49,960 bases of DNA from Chloroflexota bacterium (GCA_013112725.1 JABFFZ010000039.1:1-49960), one strand, 5' to 3'; counted from the first letter of the stretch, positions 26,947-37,620 are shown. A program made the numbers and translations. The notes: a model not told the origin generated them from the letters alone.

Positions 26947-29900
26947 ATGAGCGACACCTCAGACAGAGCCATCGCTATTGTGGGGCTGGGGGCTATTATG
27001 CCGGAGGCGCTGAACGCGGCCACCTTCTGGCAAAACATCCTCAATAAACGATACAGCATCACCGAAACGCCGCCGGAGCGATGGCGCATTGAAGATTATT
27101 ATGACCCCGACCCCAAAGCACCGGACAAAACCTACAGCAAAATCGGCGGCTGGGTGCGGGGTTTTCAATTTGATTGGAAACGGTTTCGCATGCCGCCTAA
27201 AGTGGCCGCGGCCATGGATGAAGGGCAGCAGTGGGCGCTGACCATTGCCGCTGATGTGCTGAGCGATTATGGCTATCCTGAACGGCCGTTAAACATCGAA
27301 CGCACCGCTACCATCATCGGCACGGCCATGGGTGGCGAACTGCACTACACCACCAACGAACGGATCGTCTTCCCTAACTATGCGCGGGCGCTGACGGCCG
27401 TGTCCGAATTCGCCAAACTGCCCGCACCCACCCGCCAGGCCATCCTGGCCGGCTGGCATGACCACATTGACGAACAATATCCACCCATCACTGAAGATTC
27501 CATGCCCGGTGAACTGCCCAACATCGTCAGCGGCCGTATCGCCAATGTGCTCAATCTGCGCGGTCCCAACTTCATCACCGACGCCGCCTGCGCTTCCAGT
27601 TTTGCCGCTGTGGAAGCCGCTATAGAGCTGCTGGTGGAACACAAAGTGGATACCGTTCTGACCGGGGGCGTGGATCGGAACATGGGCATTGGGCCATTTG
27701 TGAAGTTCTGCAAAATTGGGGCGCTCAGCGCCACGGGCACACGGCCGTTTGGCGATGGCGCCGATGGTTTTGTCATGGGCGAAGGGGCGGGACTCTTTCT
27801 GCTGAAACGGCTGGAAGATGCGGAACGCGCTGGCGATAAAATCTACGCCGTCATTCGCGGTGTGGCCGGGGCCAGCGACGGCAAGGGCAAGGGCATCACT
27901 GCCCCCAACCCCATCGGGCAGCAGTTAGCCATGCAGCGCGCCTGGGAAGCGGCGGGACTGGACCCGGCCACGGCTACCCTGGTGGAGGCGCACGGCACCA
28001 GCACTCCGGTGGGGGATGTGGCCGAGGTGGAAAGTTTGACGGCCGTGTTTGGTCACGCCAGGCCAAACAGCATCGGCCTGGGTTCGGTCAAAAGCAATAT
28101 CGGTCACCTGAAAGCGGGCGCGGGCGCGGCCGGCATGTTCAAAGCGGTCATGGCCTTACACCACAAAATCCTGCCGCCCACGCTGAACGCCAATCCGCCC
28201 AACCACTACATTGATTTCAGCCAGACGCCGTTTTATTTACTGCACAACGGCCGTGCCTGGGAACCACCCAATGGCACACCGCGCCGCGCCGGTGTCAGCG
28301 CCTATGGCTTCGGCGGTACCAATTTTCACCTGGTGCTGGAAGAACATCGCCCTGGCGAACTGACGCAGCCGAAGAAGGTGTTTGCGGTGGAAAAACTGGA
28401 TTTAACGCCGAGACACGGAGGCGCAGAGGAATTGCACCTGGCTCCTGTTCGTGGCATTGCCGCCCTCGGTGCGGCGACCCCGCAGGAATTGAAGGAAAAG
28501 CTAGACCAATATCTCAACCGGGTGGAGACGGGTTGGACACCGCCCAAAGAGTTGCCGGACACGGCCGTGCTTGAATCCCAGGAACGGCTGTTGATTGATT
28601 TTGGCGACCAGGCGGAACTGCTGGACCGCCTGCAAAAGGCGCAGAAGGTCATGGCCTCTGATTCGCTGCAGGCATGGAAAGCGATGGAGGCGCAGGGCAT
28701 TTTCCGGGGTTCGGGTAAACCCGATGGAAAAGTGGCTTTTATGTTCCCCGGTCAGGGCAGTCAATATGTGAACATGGGCCGCGAACTGGCCGCGCTTTAC
28801 CCCGAAGTGCAGGCCGTTTTTGACGAAGCGGACGCGGTGATGACCCCCATTTTGGGCAAACCGCTGACCGATTACATCTTCGTAGACCCGAACGATAACG
28901 CCGCCGTGAACAAAGCCACCTTTGACCTGATGCAAACGGAGATTACCCAGCCGGCGATGCTGACAATGGACATTGCCCTGTACCGGCTGCTGCAACGGTT
29001 TGGTTTCAGGCCGGATGTGGTGGTGGGCCATTCGTTGGGTGAATATGCGGCGCTGATTGTGGCCGGGATCATGCCCTTTGCCGATGCCCTGGAAGCGGCC
29101 GCGGCGCGGGGCGGCGAGATGGCCAGCCTGAAGCTGGAGGATAACGGCAAGATGGCCGCTGTCCTGGCCCCGTATGAGGTGGTGGAAGCCACCTTGAAAC
29201 AGGTGGATGGGTACGTCATTCCGGCCAATATCAACAGCAGCAGCCAGTGTGTGATCGGCGGGGCCAGCGCGGCGGTGGAAACGGCCGTAACCCTTTTCCA
29301 AAATGCTGGCTACCAGGCGATGATCATCCCCGTCAGCCATGCCTTTCATACCAGCATCATTGCCCCTGCCAGCGCACCGCTGCGCCGGGTACTCGACCGG
29401 CTGCGCATCACGCCACCCACCCTGCCCATCATCACCAATGTAACGGGCGATTTTTACCCGACGGCCGCAGACGGCGCCGAAGACGGCGTCATAAATGCCA
29501 TCAAGGACAATTTACAACAGCAGGTGGCCGCCACCGTGCAATGGGTCAAAGGGCTGCACACGCTCTATGACTTTGGCGTGCGCGCCTTTGTGGAAGTTGG
29601 CCCCAAACGCGCCCTGCGTGGTTTTGCCAACGACGTATTCAAAGACAAAAGCGATGTGCTGGCCCTGATGACCAACCATCCCAAACCCGGCGAACTGCCC
29701 GCTTTTAACCAGGCGCTCTGTGCGCTGTATGCGGCGGGTTATGTTGGGAAGCAGCTAGCAGTTGACAGTGAGCAGTTAGCAGTGAACAGCGAGCGGCGGA
29801 CGCTGCGTCCGCAAGAAGTGGAAAGAGAGGAAATGATGTCCGCAAAAACAAATAGTTACCCGGTAGCTGAAGCCCAGGTAATATCCCAATATCCTGATAC

Positions 29901-32595
29901 CCCAATTACTCAATTATCCAATTACCCAATCTCCAATCTCCAATTTCCAATCCCGGCGCAGCCGTACAACCGCGCCCACCCGCCCCTCGGCTCCGTCGTC
30001 ATCAGCGGTACGGGGTTGGGGCTGCCGGGCGCGGAAAAGGCGGTGATGGCCCCGGACAACGCCTGGCGCATTTTGCAGGGCGAGCAGTTTGTAGACCTGA
30101 TCCCCGAACGTTTCCGGCGCAAGATGGTAGGCAAGCGGATCACGCGGTTGGTGAAGGATGAAAATGGCGGCGGCAGTTTTGCCCCCATTGATGATACCGA
30201 TGATGTGATCAAACTGGCCGGCCGTCCCGGAACCTTTGACCTGGTGCAGGAGTATGGCGTGCCACAAAAGCTGGTGGATTCGCTGGATGTGACCACGCAA
30301 CTGGCCTTTGCCGCCGGGCTGGACGCTTTGCGCGAAGCGGGCATTCCCCTGGTGATGACCTACAAAAATACCAGCAATGGCTCTTACCTGCCGCAGCGCT
30401 GGATGCTGCCGGAGTCATTGCGCGATGAGACGGGCGTGATTTTTGCCAGCGCCTTCCCCGGCGGCGACCGGTTTGTGGAAGATTTTGAACGGTTCTACGT
30501 GTACCAGAATCGCGTCGAGCAGTTAGAGATGCTGGATCAACTGCGGCGAAATTGCACCGATAACCAGACCTTGCTGGAAATCACGCGGCGTATCAATGAC
30601 CTGCGCGAGACGCTGGCGCGAGAGGCGTATGTATTTGACCGGCGTTTCATATTCCGTATTTTGGCGATGGGGCACAGCCAGTTCGCTGAGTACATTGGCG
30701 CGCGCGGCCCCAATACGCAGGTAAATGCGGCCTGCGCCAGCACCACCCAGGCGATCACAATAGCGGAGGATTGGATCAGGAACGGCCGTTGCCGCCGCGT
30801 GTTGGTCATTGCCGCCGATAACGTCACCGGTGACCATCTGCTGGAATGGATTGGCGCCGGTTTCCTGGCGTTGGGCGCGGCCGCTACCGATGACCGTGTG
30901 GAAGAAGCGGCGTTGCCCTTTGACAAACGGCGGCACGGTACCATTTTGGGCATGGGTGCGTGTGCCCTGGTGGTGGAAAGCGAAGACGCGGTGCAGGAGC
31001 GCGGGATGCGCGGCATTGTGGAACTGCTCAGCAGTGAAACCCGCAACAGCGCCTATCACGGCTCGCGGTTGGACGTGGATCACATTGCCCAGGTGATGAA
31101 TGACTTGATGACGACGGCTGAAACCCGTTTTGGCCTCAACCGCTTTGCCATCGCCCCCCAGCTGGTCTTTATGTCCCACGAGACGTATACCCCGGCGCGC
31201 GGCGGTTCGGCCTCGGCCGAAGTGGTGGCGCTGCGCCAGACCTTTGGCGAAGCGGCCAAAGAGATCGTGGTGGCGAATACTAAAGGCTTTACTGGCCATC
31301 CCATGGGCGTGGGCATTGAAGATGTGATCGCTCTGAAAATTTTGGAGCATGGTATTGTGCCGCCGGTGCCTAATTACAAAGAGGTTGACCCGGATTTGGG
31401 TGAATTGAACCTGAGCCGGGGCGGGCGCTACCCGGTGCAGTACGCGCTGCATCTGGCGGCGGGTTTTGGCTCCCAAATTTCCCTGACGCTGACGCGGCGG
31501 ATCCCCGGCGCGTTGGATCGGGTGGAAAACAAGCCCCGTTACCAGCAATGGCTGGACGCCATCAGCGGTTACGATTATGCCGAGTTAGAAGTGGAAAAGC
31601 GGAATTTACGGATTGTGGCCAGGGGTGTGCCGGGCAGACGGCCGTGTCCTTCCACCTGGCAATATGGCACAGAACCGGTGGTGCGGACGGGCATCAGTCA
31701 GCAGGTGGCAGTGAGCGACGGACGCAACGTCCGCGGGCAGTATGCAGTACCCGTGCCGGCGCCGGTGCCGGTGCAGCCGAGGCCGGTGAATAATCAGCCG
31801 GTGGCAGTGATGCCACAGCCAACGCCAGCGCCGGTGAAAGTGGAAGCGATACCGGCAAATAGCGGTTTGCAGAAAGTGAGCAGTGAGCAGTTGGCAGTCA
31901 GCAGTGAGCAGGTGGCAGTCAGCAGTGAGCAGGTGGCAGTCAGCAGTGAGCAGTTGGCAGTCAACAGTGAGCAAACACCAGTCACGCATCACGCATCACG
32001 CATCACGGATCCCATCGCCGACAAAGTGCTGGCGATTGTGGCCGAACAGACTGGCTACCCAACGGACATGCTGGAAATGGACTTGGATTTGGAGGCGGAT
32101 TTGGGGGTGGACACGGTGAAGCAGGCAGAGACGTTCCTGGCGATTCGTACCGAGTTCAACATCCCGCGTCGTGATGACCTGAGCCTGCGCGACTACAACA
32201 CGCTGGCGAAGGTGGTGGGGTTTGTGCGCGAGATGCGGCCAGATTTGGTGAGCAGTGAGCAGTTCGCCGTGAGCAGTGAGCAAACACCAGTCACGCATCA
32301 CACATCACGCATCACGGATCCCATCGCCGACAAAGTGCTGGCGATTGTGGCCGAACAGACTGGCTACCCAACGGATATGTTGGAAATGGATTTGGATTTG
32401 GAAGCCGACCTGGGGGTGGACACGGTGAAACAGGCGGAGACGTTCCTGGCGATTCGTACCGAGTTCAACATCCCGCGCCGCGATGACTTGAGCCTGCGCG
32501 ATTACAACACGCTGGCGAAGGTGGTGGGGTTTGTCCGCGAGATGCGGCCGGATCTGGTACCGATTACCGAAACAGTTGACACAAAAAAAGCGTAG
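26947..32595 (+). CDS. Multidomain KS-AT-KS-ACP-ACP lipid/polyketide synthase
   Basis: 1882 residues from ATG 26947 (GGAG upstream). KS1 spans about 8-465 with DAACASS (Cys215), [11 protein letters not shown] and [11 protein letters not shown] spans about 590-905 with [14 protein letters not shown] and [10 protein letters not shown] (Ser696). KS2 spans about 1000-1520 with NAACASTT (Cys1263), a diverged [11 protein letters not shown] in place of EAHGT, and [11 protein letters not shown]; its Cys and two His remain, so it may be active. Two identical ACP-like domains follow, around 1700-1780 and 1803-1880, in which DLGVDTVKQ has Thr (1723, 1826) where PUFA-synthase ACPs have Ser. The linkers are built of the same repeats as intergenic hairpins. 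The architecture recalls PfaA/PUFA and related secondary-lipid synthases but lacks an ER domain; the product is unknown. Confidence 0.88.
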   Translation: MSDTSDRAIAIVGLGAIMPEALNAATFWQNILNKRYSITETPPERWRIEDYYDPDPKAPDKTYSKIGGWVRGFQFDWKRFRMPPKVAAAMDEGQQWALTIAADVLSDYGYPERPLNIERTATIIGTAMGGELHYTTNERIVFPNYARALTAVSEFAKLPAPTRQAILAGWHDHIDEQYPPITEDSMPGELPNIVSGRIANVLNLRGPNFITDAACASSFAAVEAAIELLVEHKVDTVLTGGVDRNMGIGPFVKFCKIGALSATGTRPFGDGADGFVMGEGAGLFLLKRLEDAERAGDKIYAVIRGVAGASDGKGKGITAPNPIGQQLAMQRAWEAAGLDPATATLVEAHGTSTPVGDVAEVESLTAVFGHARPNSIGLGSVKSNIGHLKAGAGAAGMFKAVMALHHKILPPTLNANPPNHYIDFSQTPFYLLHNGRAWEPPNGTPRRAGVSAYGFGGTNFHLVLEEHRPGELTQPKKVFAVEKLDLTPRHGGAEELHLAPVRGIAALGAATPQELKEKLDQYLNRVETGWTPPKELPDTAVLESQERLLIDFGDQAELLDRLQKAQKVMASDSLQAWKAMEAQGIFRGSGKPDGKVAFMFPGQGSQYVNMGRELAALYPEVQAVFDEADAVMTPILGKPLTDYIFVDPNDNAAVNKATFDLMQTEITQPAMLTMDIALYRLLQRFGFRPDVVVGHSLGEYAALIVAGIMPFADALEAAAARGGEMASLKLEDNGKMAAVLAPYEVVEATLKQVDGYVIPANINSSSQCVIGGASAAVETAVTLFQNAGYQAMIIPVSHAFHTSIIAPASAPLRRVLDRLRITPPTLPIITNVTGDFYPTAADGAEDGVINAIKDNLQQQVAATVQWVKGLHTLYDFGVRAFVEVGPKRALRGFANDVFKDKSDVLALMTNHPKPGELPAFNQALCALYAAGYVGKQLAVDSEQLAVNSERRTLRPQEVEREEMMSAKTNSYPVAEAQVISQYPDTPITQLSNYPISNLQFPIPAQPYNRAHPPLGSVVISGTGLGLPGAEKAVMAPDNAWRILQGEQFVDLIPERFRRKMVGKRITRLVKDENGGGSFAPIDDTDDVIKLAGRPGTFDLVQEYGVPQKLVDSLDVTTQLAFAAGLDALREAGIPLVMTYKNTSNGSYLPQRWMLPESLRDETGVIFASAFPGGDRFVEDFERFYVYQNRVEQLEMLDQLRRNCTDNQTLLEITRRINDLRETLAREAYVFDRRFIFRILAMGHSQFAEYIGARGPNTQVNAACASTTQAITIAEDWIRNGRCRRVLVIAADNVTGDHLLEWIGAGFLALGAAATDDRVEEAALPFDKRRHGTILGMGACALVVESEDAVQERGMRGIVELLSSETRNSAYHGSRLDVDHIAQVMNDLMTTAETRFGLNRFAIAPQLVFMSHETYTPARGGSASAEVVALRQTFGEAAKEIVVANTKGFTGHPMGVGIEDVIALKILEHGIVPPVPNYKEVDPDLGELNLSRGGRYPVQYALHLAAGFGSQISLTLTRRIPGALDRVENKPRYQQWLDAISGYDYAELEVEKRNLRIVARGVPGRRPCPSTWQYGTEPVVRTGISQQVAVSDGRNVRGQYAVPVPAPVPVQPRPVNNQPVAVMPQPTPAPVKVEAIPANSGLQKVSSEQLAVSSEQVAVSSEQVAVSSEQLAVNSEQTPVTHHASRITDPIADKVLAIVAEQTGYPTDMLEMDLDLEADLGVDTVKQAETFLAIRTEFNIPRRDDLSLRDYNTLAKVVGFVREMRPDLVSSEQFAVSSEQTPVTHHTSRITDPIADKVLAIVAEQTGYPTDMLEMDLDLEADLGVDTVKQAETFLAIRTEFNIPRRDDLSLRDYNTLAKVVGFVREMRPDLVPITETVDTKKA
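29751..29950 (+). repeat. Intergenic-type repeats in frame between AT and KS2
   Basis: From 29751, copies of GCAGTTAGCAGTGA encode [28 protein letters not shown] follows at about 29808-29820. From 29876 the words AATATCCCAATATCC, CCAATTACTCAATTATCC and CCAATCTCCAATCTCCAA encode [20 protein letters not shown] and the following residues. Each word is also found in intergenic hairpins of this window. Confidence 0.85.
31876..32010 (+). repeat. In-frame AGCAGT and GCATCACG tandem repeats before ACP1
   Basis: Four to five units of GTGAGCAGTGAGCAGTTGGC type encode repeated [33 protein letters not shown] and the next copies then encode [10 protein letters not shown]. The words equal those of the hairpins at 25131-25194 and 15502-15546. 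Unit lengths are multiples of three, so the frame is kept. Confidence 0.9.
31941..32558 (+). repeat. 309-bp tandem duplication of linker plus ACP
   Basis: Block 31941-32249 and block 32250-32558 are offset by exactly 309 bases (103 codons). The encoded ACP domains ([20 protein letters not shown] to FVREMRPDL) are identical, while the DNA differs at about 14 positions, all synonymous. The linker is part of the duplicated unit. Confidence 0.9.
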
Positions 32596-32606
32596 AGGGT
32601 GGCCCG

Positions 32607-35186
32607 GTGGTCGCCCCGGAGACGACTGCTGCGCCACCCCTGATTCTCCAAATTGAACCGGAATATACGTTGGCCGATGCGGACACCATGCCCCGCCGGG
32701 TGCCGATGCCCGCGTTACGGCCGTCGCTCGACCGCTGCAAACCGACCGGCGTGGCGCTGAACGAAACCAGCCGGGTGATCGTGGCGCTGGACGAAGGCGG
32801 CGTGGGCAAAGCTTTGGTAAAGAAGCTAGAAAAGTTGGGTGTGACGGTTCTTATCCTCGATGCCACCTGGCCCCAGGAAACGCTTGAAAAACAGGTGCAG
32901 GACTGGCTGGCAGAGGGGGCAGTGCAAGGTGTGTACTGGCTGGCGGCGCTAGATGTTGAGTCTGATCTGGCAGCCATGACTTTGGCTGAGTGGCGGGAAG
33001 CGAACCGGGCGCGGGTGAAAAATTTGTCCGTGACCATGCGGGTGCTCTATGACGCCGTGGCTGAACCGGATGCGTTCCTGGTGGCGGCGACACGGTTGGG
33101 CGGGCTGCACGGCTATGGGCCGGAACCGGCCATGGCCCCACTGGGCGGCGGCGTCACCGGGTTTATCAAAGCGTACAAACGGGAACGGCCGTCCGTCTTG
33201 GTGAAGGCCGTAGATTTTGAGGCCAGCCGCAAAACGGCCGCTTTTGCTGACCTGTTGCTGGCGGAGACGCTGACGGATCCGGGCTGTGTGGAGGTGGGGT
33301 ATTGGCGGGACGGCCGTTACACCATCACCCTGATGGAGCAGCCCGCAACTTACGACGCTGTGGTCGGTCTCCCGACCGGGCCACAATTTAACCGCGACGC
33401 TGTTTTCCTGGTGACAGGGGCGGCGGGGGGCATTACCAGCGCCATTGTGGCTGACCTGGCCGCGGCCAGCGGCGGTGTGTTTTACCTGCTGGATTTGACG
33501 CCCGAACCCGACCGCACTGATCCGCAAATTGCCCTGTTCCGCGCCGACAAGGACGCCCTAAAGCAGCGGCTTATTGAAGAGACCAAAGCGGCGGGCGAAA
33601 AGCCGACGCCGGTGATGATTGAGAAGAAGCTGGCAGGCATTGAGCGATTGGAAGCGGCGCTGAGTGCCATTGAAGCGGTGGAAGTGGCGGGCGGTACGGC
33701 CGTGTATCGCAGTGTCAATTTGCTCGACCATGAAGCCCTGATCGGGATTGTGGCCGAAATCCGGGAGAAGTTTGGCCGGTTGGATGTGCTGGTTCATGCC
33801 GGCGGCATTGAGATCAGCAAGGCGCTGAATCAGAAAAACGCGGCGCAGTTTGACCTGGTGTATGACATTAAGGCGGATGGTTTTTACAGCCTGTTGCACG
33901 CGGCTCAGGATATGCCCATTGGCGCAACGGTGGTTTTTAGTTCGGTGGCGGGCCGTTTTGGTAACGCCGGGCAGACGGATTACAGCGCGGCCAATGACCT
34001 GCTGTGCAAACTCAGCAGCAGCCTGCAACGCACACGCCCGGAGACGAAGGCGATTGCCATTGACTGGACGGCCTGGGGCGGCATCGGCATGGCCACACGT
34101 GGCTCGATTCCCAAGATCATGGAGTTTGCGGGCATTGAGATGCTGCCGCCAGCCGCCGGTATCCCCACCGTGCGTCGGGAGTTACTGGTTGGCGGTGGTG
34201 AAGTGCTGGTGGGCGGTAAGTTGGGTCTGCTGGTGGATGAGTGGGATGAAACGGGGGGGATTAAATTACCACAGAGTCACGGAGGCACAGAGGGTTTTTT
34301 GTTGGTAGAGCAGGTGGTAGCGGCGAAAGTGTATGGCGGCTGGGAAGTGGAGACGGTGTTGGACCCGAAAGAGCAGCCGTTTCTCTATGACCATGCCATG
34401 GAGGGGACGCCGCTGCTGCCGGGGGTGATGGGGACGGAGGCGTTTGCGGAATTGGCAAAGACGATGGCGCCGGATTATGAAGTTACGGCCGTATTCAACG
34501 AACAATTCCACGCCCCCTTTAAGTTTTACCGGATGGAAGCGCAGACGTTGTATCTGAGCGGTGCGGCCACTTTGGCCAGCAACCTTCGGTTGCCGCTCAG
34601 TGCAGGCGTGCCGGATGGTGATGATCTGCTGGTACACACTGCCCTCTACTCTCGTCGTGAACTGAAGGGCGGTTTGCAAGAGAAGTTGCACTTTACGGCC
34701 ACCGTGCGGATGAGTAAGAAAGCGGTCACGGCCGTATCCGTGCCTTTTACGCCGCCGGAGCAGATGGACGTGGACGCAAACGCCATTTATGGCATCTATT
34801 TCCACGGCCCGGCTTATCGGGTGTTGGAATCAGTGAAGATAGACGGCAGCCGGGCCATTGGCCTGCTGGCGGAAAATTTGCCGCCCAATATGCACCCATC
34901 CGATGCGCCGGAACTGATGGCCCCGCGCCTGATTGAACTCTGTTTCCAGACGGCGGGTGTGTGGCAAATCCGGCAGCAGCAGACGATGGCTTTGCCGTTG
35001 GCGATTGGCGCGGTGACAGTTTACCGGCAAGAGAGAGAGGCGGACGGCCGTCGCCTGTTTGCCATCGTCGAAGCCGTCAACGGCGGCGCGGAATTTAACG
35101 CCCAGGTCGTTGATAAAACCGGCCAGGTGTTCGTGGCCCTGACCGCTTACCGGACGGTCTCACTGCCCGGCAATGTTCAATTATGA
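32607..35186 (+). CDS. Ketoreductase-dehydratase protein of the lipid/polyketide locus
   Basis: 859 residues from GTG 32607, 11 bases after the megasynthase, with GAGGG upstream. Residues 50-250 form a degenerate Rossmann half as in PKS ketoreductases. The active KR half has FLVTGAAGGITSAI (267-280), VLVHAGGIEISKAL, and the catalytic Ser/Tyr in FSSVAGRFGNAGQTDYSAAN (444-463). From about 585 to the end is a double-hotdog dehydratase with FLYDHAMEGTPLLPGVMG (His596 as likely base) and YFHGPAYRVLESV. It would reduce beta-ketoacyl to beta-hydroxyacyl and dehydrate it on the carrier. The 552-568 linker contains an intergenic repeat word (KLPQSHGGTEGF). No enoyl reductase or thioesterase is fused. 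Confidence 0.88.
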   Translation: MVAPETTAAPPLILQIEPEYTLADADTMPRRVPMPALRPSLDRCKPTGVALNETSRVIVALDEGGVGKALVKKLEKLGVTVLILDATWPQETLEKQVQDWLAEGAVQGVYWLAALDVESDLAAMTLAEWREANRARVKNLSVTMRVLYDAVAEPDAFLVAATRLGGLHGYGPEPAMAPLGGGVTGFIKAYKRERPSVLVKAVDFEASRKTAAFADLLLAETLTDPGCVEVGYWRDGRYTITLMEQPATYDAVVGLPTGPQFNRDAVFLVTGAAGGITSAIVADLAAASGGVFYLLDLTPEPDRTDPQIALFRADKDALKQRLIEETKAAGEKPTPVMIEKKLAGIERLEAALSAIEAVEVAGGTAVYRSVNLLDHEALIGIVAEIREKFGRLDVLVHAGGIEISKALNQKNAAQFDLVYDIKADGFYSLLHAAQDMPIGATVVFSSVAGRFGNAGQTDYSAANDLLCKLSSSLQRTRPETKAIAIDWTAWGGIGMATRGSIPKIMEFAGIEMLPPAAGIPTVRRELLVGGGEVLVGGKLGLLVDEWDETGGIKLPQSHGGTEGFLLVEQVVAAKVYGGWEVETVLDPKEQPFLYDHAMEGTPLLPGVMGTEAFAELAKTMAPDYEVTAVFNEQFHAPFKFYRMEAQTLYLSGAATLASNLRLPLSAGVPDGDDLLVHTALYSRRELKGGLQEKLHFTATVRMSKKAVTAVSVPFTPPEQMDVDANAIYGIYFHGPAYRVLESVKIDGSRAIGLLAENLPPNMHPSDAPELMAPRLIELCFQTAGVWQIRQQQTMALPLAIGAVTVYRQEREADGRRLFAIVEAVNGGAEFNAQVVDKTGQVFVALTAYRTVSLPGNVQL

Positions 35187-35187
35187 A

Positions 35188-35247
35188 GAATGAATGATGA
35201 ATGATGAAGCAAGAATGGCCCTGGCCATTCCTAATTCCTAATTCCCC
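35188..35247. repeat. GAATGATGA repeats and GAATGGCC hairpin after the KR-DH gene
   Basis: The gap starts with two GAATGATGA words and holds GAATGGCCCTGGCCATTC (35213-35230), arms of 8 with a 2-base loop. Then come CCTAATT direct repeats up to the ATG of the PPTase. Confidence 0.7.
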
Positions 35248-35922
35248 ATGATTCACTGGCTAAAGCAATCACTGGCCGAAATTCCGGCTGACGACTACCT
35301 GACGGATGCAGAGTTGGCCCGTTTTCAGGAGTTGAAAACAGACAAACGGCGCACGGACTGGCTGCTCGGTCGCTGGACGGCCAAGCGGCTGCTGCAAACC
35401 GTCATCTGGGAGACGGACGGGGTGACGCCGCCTCTGGATATGATCACGATTACCAATAACGTGGATGGTGTGCCCGATTACCGATTACCGATTACCGACC
35501 ACCGCTTTTCCATTTCCATCAGCCATGCCCACGGCCGTGCCTTTGTGGCCGCTGTGGAAAAAACACATGCACCCATCGGGGTCGATATGGAATTGATCCA
35601 GCCGCGCCTGGCGGGTTTTGCCGAGGAGTATTTTACACTGGCGGAGATTGCGCTGGGGTACGGATTGATTGGGGCGGAACGAGTGGTTTGGGAAACGGCC
35701 GTGTGGAGCGCCAAAGAAGCGGTGTTGAAAGCGTTGCATCTGGGTTTGTCGGTGAATACGCGGGCGATTAGCTGCCTGATTGAACCGGTGGCACGACCAT
35801 CCAACATCTGGATGCCTTTTGTTATTTGCTACGACCAGACGCGGCTGCCCCGACCGGCTCCACCACTTACCGGCTGGTGGCGAGTGGAGGATGGGTTTGT
35901 ATTGACCATTGCCACGGGATAA
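35248..35922 (+). CDS. 4'-phosphopantetheinyl transferase, Sfp type
   Basis: 224 residues. Family motifs: LLGRWTAKRLLQ (about 39-50), FSISISHAHGRAFVAAV (about 88-104), IGVDMELIQPR with the magnesium Asp/Glu (about 111-121), and WSAKEAVLKAL (about 153-163). It transfers the phosphopantetheine arm of CoA to a Ser of carrier proteins. Sitting directly behind the KS and KR-DH genes, it is presumably dedicated to this locus, which makes the missing Ser in the tandem ACPs puzzling. VPDYRLPITDHRFS (about 75-88) is encoded by three GATTACC words, an intergenic-type repeat captured in frame. Confidence 0.9.
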   Translation: MIHWLKQSLAEIPADDYLTDAELARFQELKTDKRRTDWLLGRWTAKRLLQTVIWETDGVTPPLDMITITNNVDGVPDYRLPITDHRFSISISHAHGRAFVAAVEKTHAPIGVDMELIQPRLAGFAEEYFTLAEIALGYGLIGAERVVWETAVWSAKEAVLKALHLGLSVNTRAISCLIEPVARPSNIWMPFVICYDQTRLPRPAPPLTGWWRVEDGFVLTIATG

Positions 35923-35987
35923 TGAGGGGATGCGGACAAACGCAGATGGATGCGAATTTTTATTCTGGCAATCCCGTTTCATTTCTC

Positions 35988-36059
35988 ATTCCCACGCTCT
36001 GCGTTTAGGACGGGACGCAGAGCGTCCGCGAAAGAGATTCCACGCGGAGCGTGGAACGA
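35988..36059. repeat. GGACGC/GCGTCC and TTCCACGC inverted repeats before the carboxyltransferase
   Basis: GGACGCAGAGCGTCC (about 36013-36027) lies between CATTCCCACGCTCTGCG and the flanking CACGCGGAGCGTGGAACG. This forms nested hairpins ending 14 bases before the carboxyltransferase ATG. GGACGC-N2-GCGTCC-like palindromes recur in frame at 29808 and 31718. Confidence 0.7.
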
Positions 36060-36072
36060 GTTGAAGAAGATC

Positions 36073-37620
36073 ATGATTAAAGAAATGCAGGTTTACAAAG
36101 AGGAATTGGATAAACGGAAGGGACTGGCGCGAGGGACGGAGAAGGATGTCGCCGGCCAACACGCCAAGGGACGGCTGACGGCCCGCGAACGGCTGGATTT
36201 GTTGTTTGATACCGGTACGTTTGAGGAGATTGATTCCTTGGTGCTGCCCCGGTATGAGAATTATGTGGGGGGTAAGGGGTCGCGGTATGGCGATGGCGTG
36301 GTCGTAGGGTTTGGGCTGGTGAACGGCCGTCACGTCATGGCCGCGTCTCAGGATGCCGCCGTCATGGGTGGCTCGTTGGGGGAAATGCACGCCAACAAAA
36401 TCGCCAAAGCGATGCGCATGGCGCTGCAATATGGCTGCCCGTTCATTGCCATCAACGACTCCGGCGGGGCGCGCATTCAGGAAGGAGTAGACAGCCTGGG
36501 CGGGTATGCCAAAATTTTTGACGCCAACTGTGAAGCGTCCGGCGTTATCCCCCAAATCTCGGTGATTATGGGGCCGTGCGCGGGCGGGGCGGTGTATTCC
36601 CCGGCGCTGACGGACTTTGTGTTTATGACGGAGAAGAGTTACATGTTCATCACCGGGCCGCAGGTGGTGAAGGCGGTGATGCAAGAGGACGTGACCTTTG
36701 AGGAGTTGGGCGGTGGCCTGATGCACAGCCAGGAGAGCGGCGTCTGCCATTTTCTGGCGGGCGACGACAAAGAATGCCTGGCGCAGGTGCGGGAACTGCT
36801 CAGTTACCTGCCCGGCAATAACCAGGATGACCCGCCTTACATGCGACCGCTTGACGACCCCCACCGCGCCTGCCCGGAATTGGAAGAGATTGTACCCACC
36901 GACCCACACAAACCGTATGAGGTGCGCCGGGTGATCGCCAGTCTGGTGGATGACGGCCGTTTCTTTGAAGTGCATCAACTATGGGCGCAAAACATGGTGG
37001 TGGGGTTTGCCCGGCTGAACGGGTACGTGGTGGGCATTGTGGCTAACCAGCCGATGGTGCTGGCGGGCTGCATTGACATCAAGGCCTCTATCAAAGCCAC
37101 CCACTTCATCCGCATCTGCGACGCTTACAACGTGCCCATCATCACCCTGCAAGATGTCCCTGGCTTCCTGCCGGGCAAGGATCAGGAGTATGGCGGCATC
37201 ATCCGCAACGGGGCGCGGCTGATTTATGCCTACAGCGAGGCTACTGTGCCCAAGCTGATGGTCATTTTGCGCAAAAGTTACGGCGGTGCGTACTGCGTGA
37301 TGAGCAGCAAAGGGCTGCGCGGCGATTTGCTCTATGCCTGGCCCAATGCCGAAATTGCGGTGATGGGCGCGGAAGGGGCGGTGAACATCCTTTTCCGCAA
37401 AGAGGTGCAAGAAGCGACCGACCCGGAGGCGAAGCGGCAAGAGTTGGTGGAAGAGTACGAAGCCCGCTTTAACAATCCGTATGTGGCCGCGGCACGCGGG
37501 CTGATTGATGATGTCATCCAGCCCCGCGATACGCGCCGCACCCTGATCCGGGCGCTGGAACTGACGCTCTCGAAACGGGAGCGGCACGCGGCGCGCAAAC
37601 ATGGGATTTCGCCGATGTAG
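36073..37620 (+). CDS. Acyl-CoA carboxylase carboxyltransferase (beta) subunit, propionyl/acetyl-CoA type
   Basis: 515 residues from ATG 36073; the frame extends to 35950 but that part is repeat DNA. Motifs: GRLTARERLDLLFDTGTFEE, RYGDGVVVGFGLVNGRHVM, INDSGGARIQEGVDSLGGYA, IMGPCAGGAVYSPALTDFVF, and in the C-domain ITLQDVPGFLPGKDQEYGGI with KSYGGAYCVMSSKGL. The double GG oxyanion loops bind biotin and acyl-CoA. It transfers carboxyl from biotin to acetyl- or propionyl-CoA, giving malonyl- or methylmalonyl-CoA. With the next two genes it forms a complete carboxylase, most likely supplying extender units to the megasynthase. Confidence 0.92.
   Translation: MIKEMQVYKEELDKRKGLARGTEKDVAGQHAKGRLTARERLDLLFDTGTFEEIDSLVLPRYENYVGGKGSRYGDGVVVGFGLVNGRHVMAASQDAAVMGGSLGEMHANKIAKAMRMALQYGCPFIAINDSGGARIQEGVDSLGGYAKIFDANCEASGVIPQISVIMGPCAGGAVYSPALTDFVFMTEKSYMFITGPQVVKAVMQEDVTFEELGGGLMHSQESGVCHFLAGDDKECLAQVRELLSYLPGNNQDDPPYMRPLDDPHRACPELEEIVPTDPHKPYEVRRVIASLVDDGRFFEVHQLWAQNMVVGFARLNGYVVGIVANQPMVLAGCIDIKASIKATHFIRICDAYNVPIITLQDVPGFLPGKDQEYGGIIRNGARLIYAYSEATVPKLMVILRKSYGGAYCVMSSKGLRGDLLYAWPNAEIAVMGAEGAVNILFRKEVQEATDPEAKRQELVEEYEARFNNPYVAAARGLIDDVIQPRDTRRTLIRALELTLSKRERHAARKHGISPM

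Noticed and set aside
28501..29349. 282-codon minus-strand frame inside the megasynthase
   Set aside because: Antisense of the AT domain; codon pattern and conservation lie on the plus strand.
31876..32010. AGCAGT tandem repeats as a CRISPR or minisatellite disrupting the synthase
   Set aside because: Units are multiples of three, contain no spacers, and the reading frame with downstream ACP domains stays open.
26947..35186. A complete PUFA synthase (pfaABCD)
   Set aside because: There is no PfaD-type enoyl reductase, no FabA-like tandem dehydratases, and the ACP Ser is missing, so the name would overstate the evidence.
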